From: Sanderia malayensis
Taxonomy: Eukaryota; Cnidaria; Scyphozoa; Semaeostomeae; Pelagiidae
Reading direction: 5' to 3'
NCBI GenBank assembly: GCA_013076295.1
Contig: RQOL01000374.1
Coordinates: forward strand, 1,426,001-1,490,000
Length of the DNA stretch: 64,000 bases
Numbering within the stretch: the stretch's first letter is position 1; the number at the start of each line of letters is the position of its first letter. Both the position numbers and the translations under genes were made by a program. Of this stretch, positions 1 to 10,514 are shown in pieces. The notes beneath the pieces are model-generated. The model was not told where the DNA came from, searched no databases, and saw only the letters and a program-made list of their open reading frames with translations.

Positions 1-49
1 TTACATATTACAGTAAGCAAACCTCTTTAAAAAAGGCAAAAGTGCTTCC

Positions 50-1660
50 TATTTTTACTACCACTGCAAAAGAGATGGTCATTCAAATCCACACCGGCGC
101 AAAGGCGATGAGCAACGAAAAACAGCAAGAAAACACAAGAAAGGTGTTGTAAAAACAGACATGTTGTGCCCATCTAGAATGATTTGCAAAGTTGACTTGA
201 CAGGTGTAATCAATGTAACTTACATCCAATCTCATAATCATCTAATTCAATTTAAAGACACCAAACATCATCCAATGCCTAACAGTGTGCTAGAAAACGT
301 GAAATCAAAGCTTGTCCTGGGTGCCTCAATAGACAACATCCACAAAGATCTAAGAGCTGGGAAAGACAGTAGCGAAAATCGAAGAGAAACTGATGATAAT
401 CTTCAATGGAAGCATGCTGTATCGAAACGTCAACTCATCCTGATGATGCCGCGTCATTGTACTACATTGTGCAAAAGTTAAAAGATGAAAAGTTTGATCC
501 TGTCTTAATCTATAAACCCCAAGGGGAAGACTTTGTAGTTAAGCGGACAAATCAAATGATAAACAAGACAAATTCGATGAAGTACTCGTTACTGATGACA
601 ATTTCATGTTGGGAATTCAAACTAAGGAACAGCTAAATATGCTTCAGAAACACGCATCAAAAATCGTTTGTTTAGACTCAGCACATTCAACAAATAAATA
701 CGAATTCAAGTTAATAACGCTGGTTGTTCCTCATGAGTACGGCAAAGGCTATTCGGTTGGTCATTTAATTTGTAATCATGAAGATGAACAAACATTGTAT
801 TGTTTTTTTGAAGCCATTAGAAGAAGGTGTAATGATGATTTTCATGTCAATGCGGTCATGACAGATGACGACAACACAGGATGGGCAGCATTCCGAGCAG
901 TATTTGGTTCAGAAATACGCCACCTGTTATGCAAGTAGCATGTCCATCGATCTTGGAGAAGAAAACTTCATAAGTTACCTCCTCAAGACCGAGCATTGCA
1001 ATCAGACCTCTACCAAGCCTCGATTGTCTTGATGGAAGAAAGGAACTCCTCTAAGTTCAATACTATGGCTGATATGTTCTCAAAAACATACGAAGAGGCT
1101 TGCGAGGAATATGTCGAGTATTTCAAACAGTACTACTTGAGCAGACCCGAAAAGTGGGCAATGTGTCTTCGGAATTTTCCCCATGCCAACACGGACACAA
1201 ATATGTATGTTGAGTCTTTTCACAACAAATTGAAGACATATTACATGCCAAGGAGGAGGAATCGGCGTTTGGACGACTTGGTAAATCTATTACTTCAAAT
1301 AGAAGAAGATCACTTCTGGAGGCACAAACTTTATGTATGACATTATGTATCAAAAGTCTGAAAACATCCAGGACGGATCCAGCAAGCACAAGAGGGGAAT
1401 TAAGATAGTTGACACTGAAGTTGTGGAAGTTGATAAGCAGACCTGGAAGATAAAGTCAGAATCGAAGCAAAAAAAGGAAGATTCAGACGTTTACGAAATT
1501 GAATTTTTAAGACTTGACTGCATTGAAGATTTTTGCTTTGATAGATGCCTTGAGCTCTCTTGTTTTGGACTTTGTAGCCATATCTATCAATGTTCCTGCC
1601 CAGATAGAAGTAACCTTTGTAAACATATTCATAAAATCCATTCCTTGGGAATGTGACGTT
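50..1660 (+). pseudogene. MULE (Mutator-like) transposase remnant with SWIM zinc finger
   Basis: Degenerate transposase spread over three frames. The N-terminal part (about 50-480) has a zinc-finger-like start (YYHCKRDGH) and a CPSRM...QSHNH stretch, as in the DNA-binding region of animal MULEs. The catalytic core follows at 606-940: IVCLDSAHSTNKYEF, then TLVVPHEYGKGYSV and AVMTDDDNTGWAAF, the usual spacing of the first two acidic residues of the MULE DDE fold. Further blocks at 996-1340 (ESFHNKLKTYY) belong to the helical C-terminal part. A SWIM finger (CSCPDRSNLCKHIH) lies near 1,590-1,640. At least four frameshifts break the frame, so this copy is dead. The family cuts and pastes DNA in the nucleus. 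Ends and terminal repeats were not located; the element may begin before the window. Confidence 0.8.
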
Positions 1661-1773
1661 TCCAAGTACCAAGATTTACAAATACAGAGTTTAAAGACAA
1701 TACTGATACAAATGCAAGTCTCAAAGAAACTCTTGATTTCCAGCATACCGAAATTGCAGATGGAGGACGTGAA

Positions 1774-2560
1774 GTGAAATACAGCGAGATTAAATTAAAG
1801 CGGGCACTAAATGCACTGGAGAAGATTTATAATCATTTGGATGGCGAAAAAGTGAAATCAGCTGGATTAAACCATATCTGTGCTGTTCTCGAACAATTGA
1901 ACCTTGAATGTGAAGCACTGAAAAACATTCAAAAACCAACACAGGGTGAATTTGAAGAAAGTGAGAAATTGCCACCGAATACCAAACTTAAGCTCCAATT
2001 TCGACCTAAACCAATGTACCGAACACAGAAAAAAGAAAAGCCTCAGTGGCTTTGACTGGTCCATCATATCAGGAATGTGAGGAAATTAAAACAAAGCTGA
2101 TGGGAGAAGGAAACACAGCAACAAGCGAAGAAAGCTCTACTGAAGAAATATCGCCGCGAAAACACAAAGTTTTTGAAGAAACTGCTTCAAGACTGCCAAA
2201 GTCATCAGTCTCAATTCAGTCAAAATCATCAATTAAAAAGGTGTCAAAGCCTGCCGAAATTATTGACATAGATTCTGGAAATGGAGAAGCTCATTTGTAC
2301 GATTATGGTAATTGTAACTATGAAGTTGAGGGTGCAAAACAGGAAAAAAGCCACGAAAAGACTCGAGTACACAATTTAAACATGCGGAGCCGATAATCAT
2401 TGATTCTGATGAAGAAAACAAAGAGAATGTAAAAGAAAATTTTAATAGGCAAACGACTGCAAAAGACAAAGATAGGTCAAAAGGCAGGAAGAAAGAGAAC
2501 ACTGACAGTAAAAACAATGGCACTTTCACTTCCAAACTTCCAACTAGAATTAATCTCACG
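1774..2560 (+). pseudogene. Charged linker region between MULE transposase and protease
   Basis: Two open stretches in different frames (1,774-2,055 and 2,046-2,396) plus a third continuing to about 2,560. They are rich in Lys, Glu and Ser, with repeated acidic motifs such as IIDIDSG and IIDSDEEN that resemble SUMO-interaction motifs (hydrophobic-hydrophobic-D/E-hydrophobic followed by acids). No catalytic motif is visible. The position, exactly between the SWIM finger upstream and the Ulp1 domain downstream, suggests it is the linker of one long MULE protein, now split by frameshifts. The SUMO-interaction reading is inference from motif shape only. Confidence 0.45.
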
Positions 2561-2599
2561 GATACAATTCTTCATAATGGTCCCAACAACCCGAGTGTC

Positions 2600-3376
2600 T
2601 TGGTACTCAAATCGCTAGAGCCTTCTCTCACAAACGAGGAGTACAGAAGACTCAAAAAGGCTGATGCCACTTTCAGAACAGGTTGGCTCTATGACGAAAT
2701 AATTGACTCATTTTTTTGGAAAATCTGCAAGGAATATGACAATGTTTTACTCTGTCCAACATTGGTTACCCTCGCAATGGCAGAAAGACGGCGATCTCAG
2801 TTCAGCATAAAGCATCTTTGGAAAGATCTAGACATCAATTCTGCCAGGATCATTTTGGCACCTTGGAATCCCTCTAGAAACCATTGGGTTCTAGTTGTGA
2901 TTTTTCTGTCATCCTCTGAGGCAATTTTCCTTGATCCAATGTCAAATAACAAGATTACTGATGATGAAATGTATTTAAAATGCAAAGAGGTTTTCCAATT
3001 CTTGGTCGAGAATAAATTTGATAAACAAGCTTCCTTAACATGGAAAGCGCCAGATCACACGCTACAACAAGATGGATCAAGCTGCGGTGTTATGATTTCC
3101 TGGTATGGTCATAGACTCATAAACGGATATGACATTAACAGCTATGTAGACACTGTTCATCAAAGAAAATACATCTTCAACAAAATAGTAGGCAAATACT
3201 TGAAAGATAGTAATGAAAACTCAATTTATTATGACCGAAATCTATGTCGGGAGTGCAGAAAGGCTGGAAAGATAGATTGGGTGGAATGCACAAGTTGCTG
3301 CAGTGGCACCATTTCGCCTGTGTGGGCATAACGTTGGAAGAGGCAAACACAATGGAACAGTTCTGTTGTCCCTGAT
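2600..3376 (+). pseudogene. Ulp1/SENP-like (C48) cysteine protease with PHD-like finger
   Basis: A 243-codon open stretch with the C48 protease signature. NHWVLVVIF carries the catalytic His (about residue 95), FLDPM the Asp (about 112), and LQQDGSSCGV the oxyanion Gln and nucleophile Cys (about 155-162). Such proteases cleave SUMO or SUMO-like proteins. After the protease, CRECRKAGKIDWVECTSC begins a C4HC3 PHD-type finger. A one-base shift near 3,298 moves the rest (QWHHFACVGI, then QFCC) into another frame, so the finger is complete only across the shift. It lies directly downstream of the MULE transposase and is best read as its captured C-terminal module; plant Kaonashi MULEs carry a comparable Ulp1 domain. 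It could be a separate gene. Confidence 0.75.
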
Positions 3377-3379
3377 GCT

Positions 3380-3740
3380 TGATAGCTTTTGTCTCAAAGT
3401 TGTTCTTTAGTCAGACTCATTCAGTACTCAACCAAGAAATTTTGTTGTACATTCGGAACTTTTGTCACATTGCAGTCCATCATGCTGTGAAACGTCCAGT
3501 CTAAAAACTCAGACTGAACACAGGGGATAGAATCAAATTCCACGTTTTCTGCATATTAGAATATACATTTTCTCATGAAGAGCGTGCGAGGATTCTAATG
3601 CTAAGCAGATTATTCAATTTTCAAACGAATTAAGAAAAATAATAGTGTTTCATCGTATAATGATGATTAAGAATATATAATTATTATATTATATATAATC
3701 ATTATATAGTTATTGTTATAATTATTATAATTATTATGTT
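3380..3740. other. Non-coding AT-rich spacer with TAA/TTA tract
   Basis: No gene is visible. The last 85 bases (about 3,655-3,740) are an imperfect TAA/TTA microsatellite that borders the 3' end of the non-LTR element described next. Confidence 0.6.
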
Positions 3741-3837
3741 CAATGTTTGTATTCACAAAGCTTGCTGGTATTGCTTTGGTAGTATTAGTGCGATTTCGGA
3801 TAGCTTCCCGCTATCTAGGGAATCACACTTCTTTCTC

Positions 3838-5289
3838 CTTTTCCCTCACTGTCCTAATACCAGACGTAAAATCCTGGCGCTGCCTAAGAAGGCTGTCTTT
3901 TGTGCATGTTGCACATTCATCTTGATCCCTATCGCTTCAACGCATGCTTCAAATTGTTTTGAAACAGCTCCTAATGCACCAACAACAACTGGTATGATCT
4001 CTACTTTCCTCATGCTCCAGAGTCTCGCTATTTCATCACGCAATGGCCGATACTTATCAATTTTCTCCCTTTCCTTTTACACAACTCTTCCATCCCCTGG
4101 AATTGCAACATCAATTATCTTAGTTAATTTGTTCTCCTTATCAACTAAGACGATGTCAGGTTTTCTGGCAACAATTTCCCTATCACATTGGACGACAAAG
4201 TCCCACAGTAATTTTACTTTTTCATTCTCGACACACCCTTCGGGTTTGTGTTCATACCAATTTTTTGTTGCCTCTAGATCGAACTTTTTACATAATCTCC
4301 AATGGATGTACTGGCACACATTGCTGTGACGTTTTAAGTATTCTTTTTGGGCAAGAACAGTACATTCACTAACAATATGAGAGACTGTTTCATTTCTCTG
4401 GTCACACATCCTGCAGAGAGGAGACTCCTGACTTTTATCAATAAAGTGTTTGATGTTGTTTGTTCTCAGTGCTTGTTCTTGGGCACTGCAAATTAATGCT
4501 TCGGTGCATCCTTTCAAGTCACTTGACTGAAACCATTTCCAACCATTTCTGAAGATCCTTCCCATCCATATCTCGTAGGTACTGTCCATACATTCTTTTT
4601 TCCTTCCAGGCATTATAGACTCTCTCTTTCTCACGTTTCTTGTACTCTTTTGGCTCAATAGCATCATCAGTCTTAATAGTACGTTGTCTTTTAACAGCTC
4701 TTAAAAGAGGCTCGACCTTATTTTTAACATACCACCCGAGATTGTTCTCTTCAGAGGCTATACAATTTTTGCAGCTGATCAGTCCTCTACCTCCCTTTTT
4801 TCTTGGCACATACAGACGGTCGATATCACTTTTAAGATGGAACTCTTTATTGATCGTTAGAATTTTCCTGTTCTTTCTATCCATCTGGTCAACTTCATTT
4901 ACTCGCATGTTAAGAATACCTGCACCATATCTCAAAAGTGAGATAGCCCATGTATTTAGAGCATTGATTTTATTCTTTCCATTTAACTTGCTCTTGCAGA
5001 CTAGTTTAACCCTTCTGAAATAATCCGTTGCGAATGCTTCTTTCATCTCTTTCTCCTTAACGCTGTCGAATTCTAAGATTCCAAGATATTTGTATCCATC
5101 TTCATCAATGTGTTTTATACTTTCTCCTGAAGGTAGCACTATTCCATTAGTCTTAGTCTTTGCAACAGCTCCTCTGTGCATTATTAATATCCCACACTTC
5201 TTTACTCCAAGCTCTATATTGATGTCATCACTAAACACCTGAACAGTTGACACCAGACTGTTAACTTCATTTTCATTTTTGCCAAACAA
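3838..5289 (-). pseudogene. 5'-truncated RLE-type non-LTR retrotransposon ORF (R4/Dong-like)
   Basis: Reading on the minus strand, it begins just after the reverse transcriptase active site (GVKKCGILIMHRG is the region following YADD), so the finger and palm are missing. It continues through the thumb, a zinc-knuckle-like CRMC...HIVSEC motif, then a restriction-like endonuclease signature RKPDIVLVD...IIDVAIPGD (the P-D...D layout). It ends with VEIIPVVVGALG. Two lesions are visible: a frameshift near 4,530-4,570, and a TAA codon at 4,077-4,079 where the family has Lys. RLE elements nick a specific DNA target and copy their RNA onto it. The truncation shows this is a dead-on-arrival copy. The clade (R4/Dong/Hero) is inferred from the layout and the TAA-repeat flanks. 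Confidence 0.75.
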
Positions 5290-5435
5290 TATTATTATTA
5301 TTATTAATTACAATAATAATAATAATTACAATAATTATTATAATTATTATAATTATTGTTATTATTGTTATATTATTATTATTATATATAATAATTATAT
5401 AATTATTGCCGTATGTGATGACTCATATTATTATA
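5285..5435. repeat. TAA/ATT microsatellite tract
   Basis: About 150 bases of imperfect ATT/TAA/AAT repeats immediately next to the 5' truncation point of the RLE element. A second tract of the same composition lies on the other side of the element (3,655-3,740). Confidence 0.85.
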
Positions 5436-5799
5436 TAATATATTGGTCTAGGAAAATGTTCACACAATTTCTTTGGTATCTGGCTGTTATAATTATTTTA
5501 TTATTGCCTGCATACCTCAAAATTTCTCTATGAGAGAAAACCCCCTCCTTAGAAGAGTTGTGAGTGAGGCTCCATGCAGGCTTATGTTTTCACTGATTAT
5601 CATTCATACCTTTAAAAAGTTCTCGACCTTGAAATCAGACAGGCGTGAGCTGGTGAGCTGCAGCGAACCGCCATTATGAAATTTTGCGAAGCAAACCAAA
5701 GTCGACACTGAAAGAAGAAACGATAGACACGACCAACCCTGACCGACCAAGAAACTTTCGGAACTTAAATATATGTTTTCGGAAAATGAGGAATTCCTC

Positions 5800-6235
5800 C
5801 CCTATGCAAAAATCCAGTTGTAAGGGTACCTCTGACTTTTCAAAATTTAGGCCCCTTTCACGTGAATCTTTTAAATATCTGACCACATTCTTTGCCGTGC
5901 TGAGATGTGACTGAGGACTGAGAAGGCTTTGCCATGTTCTGTGAAAGTTTTGTCACAGCATAACAAATGTCGGGTCTGGTACACAACACGACATATATCA
6001 AGCTCCCGACAATTGCTCTATAAAATTATGGGTCATCCAACACACCCGACTTCACTTCGTCACACTCCTTCTCTATTCCAGAGGTACACGGGGTAGGTTT
6101 TGTTTACAGTCTGCCATATCAAACTTTGATAGGATCTTATCTATATCTGTGTGCTGTTCATTCTAATGCAATCTTCATTCCATTGAAAGTTGCTTCCTAG
6201 AAACCAAGAAAGCTTGCCCAAGTCTTTCATTTTGA
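5800..6235 (-). pseudogene. Copia (Ty1-type) reverse transcriptase/RNase H relic
   Basis: Minus-strand coding similarity without a long open frame. From high to low coordinate it shows RFKMKDLGKLSWFLG, then GSLIYVVLCTRPDICYAV and KLSQNMAKPS, then VVRYLKDSRERGLNF. This is the conserved order at the end of the Copia reverse transcriptase and the start of its RNase H. Frames change at least twice (near 6,030 and 5,915). Nothing of the integrase, protease or LTRs is seen. It is an old fragment and not the same copy as the Copia piece at 61-62 kb. Confidence 0.7.
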
Positions 6236-6565
6236 ATCTTTTAGAAAGAGCTGTTTTACGCTTGCTAACAAGATTCTATTGTATTTGAGTCTATCACTGA
6301 TTGCGGGAGGATATTCCAAGCTTTAATTGTGAGGGAAGTACGAAAAACTTCATGTCTATATCTGGACTACCTGCAAGATGGCTTCATATATTTCTTGACA
6401 GTGGCTTGTACACAGCCACTGTCACATCACTTGTAATTCTGTAGAAGTATCACATGACTGGATAGAGGATAGTTTACACTATGCCGAACAGCAAAAATGA
6501 GAAATGCATAATTGGATAGCAGTACAAAAATAGTACTGAGTCTCTGCAACAAGATTTTTCAAATA
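6236..6565. other. Unassigned spacer
   Basis: No reliable gene. Short plus-strand stretches (for example around 6,300-6,400) look weakly coding-like but match nothing I recognise. Confidence 0.4.
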
Positions 6566-6569
6566 TTGG

Positions 6570-6999
6570 TACATCATTATTCACACCTATGCAAAAATAT
6601 GCATATGGTATCATAAAAAACCATGCTTTACAATAAAATGACTCAACTCTAGAATCCTTGAAAATTATTATAAATGCTGAAGCAGGAATAGTAAAGAGTT
6701 TTCTGATCAATGCAATAAGAAATCTACTCAGAAATAATTGTTATGTCACAGCAACAACGGGCAAAGCTGCATATAACATTAATGGTGTTACAATACATTC
6801 ATTGGTGAAACTCCCAACAAAAAGGCACGAAAATAAAGGCCTAACTGGGCAGTCCTTAACTTCCCTTCAAGAAAGGTTCAAGATTGTTAAATATATAATT
6901 ATTGATGAATATTCTATGCTAGGTCAGAGAACACTAGCATGGATCGATAAACGATGTTGTGAAGCGACTGGTAAATTAGATCATAGTCATGAGAAATAG
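6570..6999 (+). pseudogene. PIF1-family helicase fragment (Helitron- or PIF1-like)
   Basis: A 114-codon fragment with the front of a PIF1 helicase. The Walker A region reads NAEAGIVKSFLI where the family has GEAGTGKS, so the key Gly-Thr are lost. It is followed by VTATTGKAAYNI (motif Ia), THSLVKLP-like spacing (TIHSLVKLP), YIIIDEYSML (Walker B/DEAD-like) and WIDKRCCEATG. The fragment stops before motif III. PIF1 helicases unwind DNA 5'-3'; in animal genomes this subtype is commonly carried by Helitrons, but no Rep endonuclease or Helitron end was seen. The mutated Walker A and truncation mark it as inactive. Confidence 0.75.
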
Positions 7000-7439
7000 G
7001 AATGGTTTAGAAGCTTATTGTTTTCTGCTATTTTTTGCATGCAGGTGTTGATTCACTCCGAAATCTTTGGTCACATGCCGAAGAGAGTGCGGACAATTTT
7101 TGCTTTGGAGAAGCCTGTAGCTGGCACTTGATTTGGTAGTGGTTGACAAAGAATTTGGGAGTGTGTACGATACAGAATAGACAGGGTATTGCTAATAACA
7201 ATCTCGCAAACGTGCCTAACCAACGATTTTTCTTCAGATTCCCATAGTTAGGGGTCTTACAAGTATTTCAAGACTTGGAAAATTCTAGTAAAACAATAGA
7301 AAAAAATTAGAAAAAATTACCCCCTCCCTCCAGGATTTCGAAACTTTTTGTTCCATGTTATTGGACACCTCATATGAAGCAAAATAGAAAACACTTATAT
7401 TATCACACTCACAGGTAGCAAGATATCAGCATTTCATTT
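7000..7439. other. Unassigned non-coding stretch
   Basis: No open frame or recognised repeat beyond short A- and T-rich runs. Probably decayed mobile DNA. Confidence 0.4.
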
Positions 7440-7900
7440 TTAGTCACATGATCAAAATTGTGGATTTGAGATTTTCTAAAACTTATGAGGGGAAGCTGTC
7501 TTACTTGTGATTTGACATCCGAATTGAAATACTAGGTTTAAGTAATACCTCAATGAGCTCAAATGCGCTGATATTCAGTATATAGTCCTAAATTACTATA
7601 CTAAACTAAATTACCTAGAAACTTGTATGAAAAAGCTCTACCGTAACCATTCATGGAAAGAACTTTCACTTGGAGAAGAAATTGGATACCTCCCACTCAC
7701 TGTGATCGTCAATTTCACTGGCAAAGGATTGTGATTCCGTCACTTGTGCAGATGTATTCCCATCTTCATCATCATCTCCATCTTCATCACAAGCAGATAG
7801 CCGTTCACGAAAAACTGAGGATTTTTGTCCCTGGCGACTGTGATTTTTGTCGCCCGCACACAGACAATTTTTGTAGCCACATGTGCATGCGCACATTCTG
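7440..7900 (-). pseudogene. 3' end and downstream region of a PIN/FEN1-like family gene (copy A)
   Basis: Minus-strand open stretch 7,896-7,666 ends in a very acidic tail: SACDEDGDDDEDGN, then TESQSFASEID. Upstream of it the frame shows CTCGYKNCLCAGDKN, a Cys-rich motif, but this part overlaps the Harbinger terminal repeat. The acidic tail and about 250 bases beyond it recur at 12,265-12,690 in the opposite orientation (SACDEDGDDEEDGN and the same downstream sequence). I read it as the far end of the gene whose body lies at 12,112-10,515, now separated from it by the Harbinger element. Confidence 0.55.
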
Positions 7901-8639
7901 AATTGTATCTAGTAAAATTGGCAGGAAAATTTAAATGGCGGGTTTAGGAAAATTCAGTCGAAAGTCGAAAGCCCACTTGGCTTTAATTATTTTAAAAAGA
8001 AGGAGACGTTGTCGACGATGTAGGTCTGTTTGGGTGCGTGGGTGGATTTCCTGTAGAAGAGAACAAAGAATTTTCAACAACTTGGTCCAAGAAGTGGCCG
8101 CTGAAGATAGGCCCATGTGTAAGCAGTGCTTCCAAGTGAACGAAACTGCCCTCCAGGAGATATGTGATGAAATCAAACCCAAGATTACCAGGCAAAACAC
8201 CCATATGCGAAAGGTATTTCTTGTCAAGAGAGACTGCAATCACAATGTGTTATTTGGCAACAGGCTCCATAAGGAATTTACTTTATTTTCATTCAATTTT
8301 TTTTAAAATATTTTCATTTTTTATTATTTTAATTTACAGTATGTCTATATCTCAGTGGAAATTTAAGCAATCTTTTTCTCAGTTTCATTGATTTCATCAT
8401 AATTTAACAAAACATTTTCACAAGGGAAATCATTTCATAGCTTTGCCGTTCAATACAAAATTGGTGAAAGAACAATTTCTTTGATTGTAACAGAAACATG
8501 TTCAGCAATATACCAAGAATTAAAAAATTAATACACGAAGGTATACATTTAAATTCATAATATTTGTAAATCCATCAATTTCGAGTTAAAGCTCAGATAA
8601 ATATGTGCCATCATTTATTGAGCTAACAAGATGTGAAAA

Positions 8640-9062
8640 GTTCATTGTAGCCTGCCCAGTTGGTGTGGCTGGGGTCATGTGTCTTGGAGCCGGACCTCTA
8701 CCCATTTCAAATTGAGTCATCTGAGCTTGAAAAATCACTTGCTGAATGTTATTCATGGCAACCATTCTTGTTCAATAGTCCATATTGGCTAGAGCAACCC
8801 CACATATGCAGTGAACGTTGCTACTGTATTGTCCTTAACACTTTCCTCTTTTAGTGATGAGGCAACACTTCCTCCCTCCTCTGCTTTGTTTTTTTTTCTT
8901 TGCTGCAAAATAATTTGGTCTCCTAGTAGATTGTGCAGTGGACCTACATTCTTTGCCATCTTCAGACTCTTCCTCAGACAATATAATTTCCATAGATTCT
9001 GCATTGTTTGTATTAACAGTCTGTAATAGATTACAAAAAAAACTTTTTACTTCAGGCACCAA
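8640..9062 (-). other. Minus-strand charged open stretch inside Harbinger
   Basis: Minus-strand open stretch 9,062-8,835 (75 codons): acidic (LSEEESEDGKECRS), then basic (KKKKQSRGGRKCC). A frame switch extends it to about 8,789. Harbinger elements often encode a second Myb/SANT protein on the opposite strand, so this may be its C-terminal tail, but no SANT helices are visible. Function unknown. Confidence 0.25.
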
Positions 9063-9149
9063 GTAATGAAGAAGAATGGAAAATGATCAGCAATTGTTTT
9101 GCTTCTAATTGGAATTATCCCTTCTGTATGGGCACAATTGATGGGAAGC

Positions 9150-9335
9150 ATAAATAAAAATCAAGTTGGAATAAATAAAATTCGATTCAGAATAAATAAA
9201 ATCAACTCAGAATAAATTGAAATTGAAGTATGAATAAATAAAATTCTAGACAGAATAAATGAAAATCCGGTTGGAATAAATAAAATTGTAGAAAGAATAA
9301 ATGAAATTAGAGCAGAATTAATTTAAATAGGGGAA
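9150..9335. repeat. Degenerate A-rich tandem repeat (AATAAATAAAAT core)
   Basis: About eight imperfect units of roughly 20-25 bases sharing the core GAATAAATAAAATT. It starts immediately after the IDGKH motif of the Harbinger transposase and so splits the DDE domain. Confidence 0.75.
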
Positions 9336-9909
9336 TGAATGTAAAGAAGACAATAAATAATTATTTGGCATGTCATATGTGGGTGCTTCTGGTCGAAATG
9401 ATGATGCTGGAGTTTTTGACAATTCAGAGTGGAAGAAAAGAATTGACAATGGATCCATTGAATGGTGCTGATGTGTTGTGTAACTATCACATTATTGGAG
9501 ATCATGCATTTCCTCTCAAAAATGATATAATGAAGCCATTTTCATTCGGACAAATGAATTATGAACAACACATATTTAATTATAGATAGTCTAGAGCTAG
9601 GAGGATTGTGGAAAATGCTTTTGGCATTTCGGCAAGTAGATTTAGGGTCTTCCTTACAAAAATAAATTTATCACCTGAAAAAGTCAATGCTGTTGTTTTG
9701 GCTGGATGCTGCTTGCATAATATGTTGATAGAGAAACAAGGTTCTTATGGATCTGCCATCCTAGGCCACGAAGATGAATGGCGTTACCTAGTTCCAGGAA
9801 GATGGGGAAGAGATGCTTTATTGGGAGATATGGAGAAAACCAATGACAAAAATTCACCTCTTTTTGCGAAGGGACAATGGCAAATGCTCAAGATTTACTT
9901 CAACTAAAG

Positions 9910-10500
9910 TTTGGGATCAGTACCATGGCAAGAAAAAATGATTTCCGTTAAAAAAATAATGAATTTATGAATACCATTAAATTATCAATTGAAACTTTGC
10001 TTATGGATACCTTTAAATTCTCAATTGAAAATGAGCTTCTAGAAACTGAAGTCTCTTCTCAAGCTACTTAATCGTTCTTGTCTTCTTCTTCTTTTCGCTT
10101 CCACTGCTTTGTGGTTTTTTGCTCGAACATAGTAAGTCCTTAAAGATGTTGTTCTTTTTTGTACTTCTTCGGCCAGTAAAAAGTGATATTCTGATAACAA
10201 ATAACAAGGACTTTGTTTATCTTCTAACAAAACCAACTTAACTAGTATATAGCTAGCTACGCCCAGACAAATTTATAGATATCGACTAGGGCTTCCAATT
10301 ACCTGTTACATCTAACGGGCTGCTAGTTCCGACAATGCAGCAACCTCCTTTACCCTCTCAGAATACTCTGGAGAGTTGACAGCGTAAAGCAACGGTGCTC
10401 TCTCCACAAATCCACCAACTTATCTTCTTTTTCAATTGTCCACGTTTCTGTCATTTTTGCCTCGGATGCTTGCTTGCATGTGCATAATGTGAGTAAAAAT
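9910..10500. other. Unassigned part of the Harbinger interval
   Basis: No recognised gene. A minus-strand stretch at 10,236-10,039 is basic near its end (AKRRRRQERL) but matches no family I know. Confidence 0.35.
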
Positions 10501-10514
10501 CATTGTCACCTGGC

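Larger units (their letters stand above)
7935..9907 (+). pseudogene. PIF/Harbinger DDE transposase (Harbi1-like)
   Basis: The N-terminal part (7,935-8,306) shows RIFNNLVQEVAAEDRP, FQVNETALQEICDEI, then ITRQNTHMRK and, after a shift, TAITMCYLATG, the helical start of Harbi1-like proteins. The catalytic part resumes at 9,059: EEEWKMISNCF, PFCMGTIDGKH (first Asp), then NDDAGVFDNSEW, IIGDHAFPLK (second Asp, near 9,495), and SRARRIVENAFGI (Glu, near 9,610). It ends with AVVLAGCCLHNML. Damage includes several frameshifts, a TAG at about 9,587 inside FNYR/SRARR, loss or replacement of the middle (8,310-9,058), and a tandem repeat inserted right after the first catalytic Asp. Harbinger transposases act with a Myb-like partner and prefer 3-bp TWA-like targets. 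This copy is inactive. Confidence 0.85.

Noticed and set aside
5279..5533. Open frame rich in Asn and Tyr
   Set aside because: Translation of the TAA microsatellite; no protein expected.
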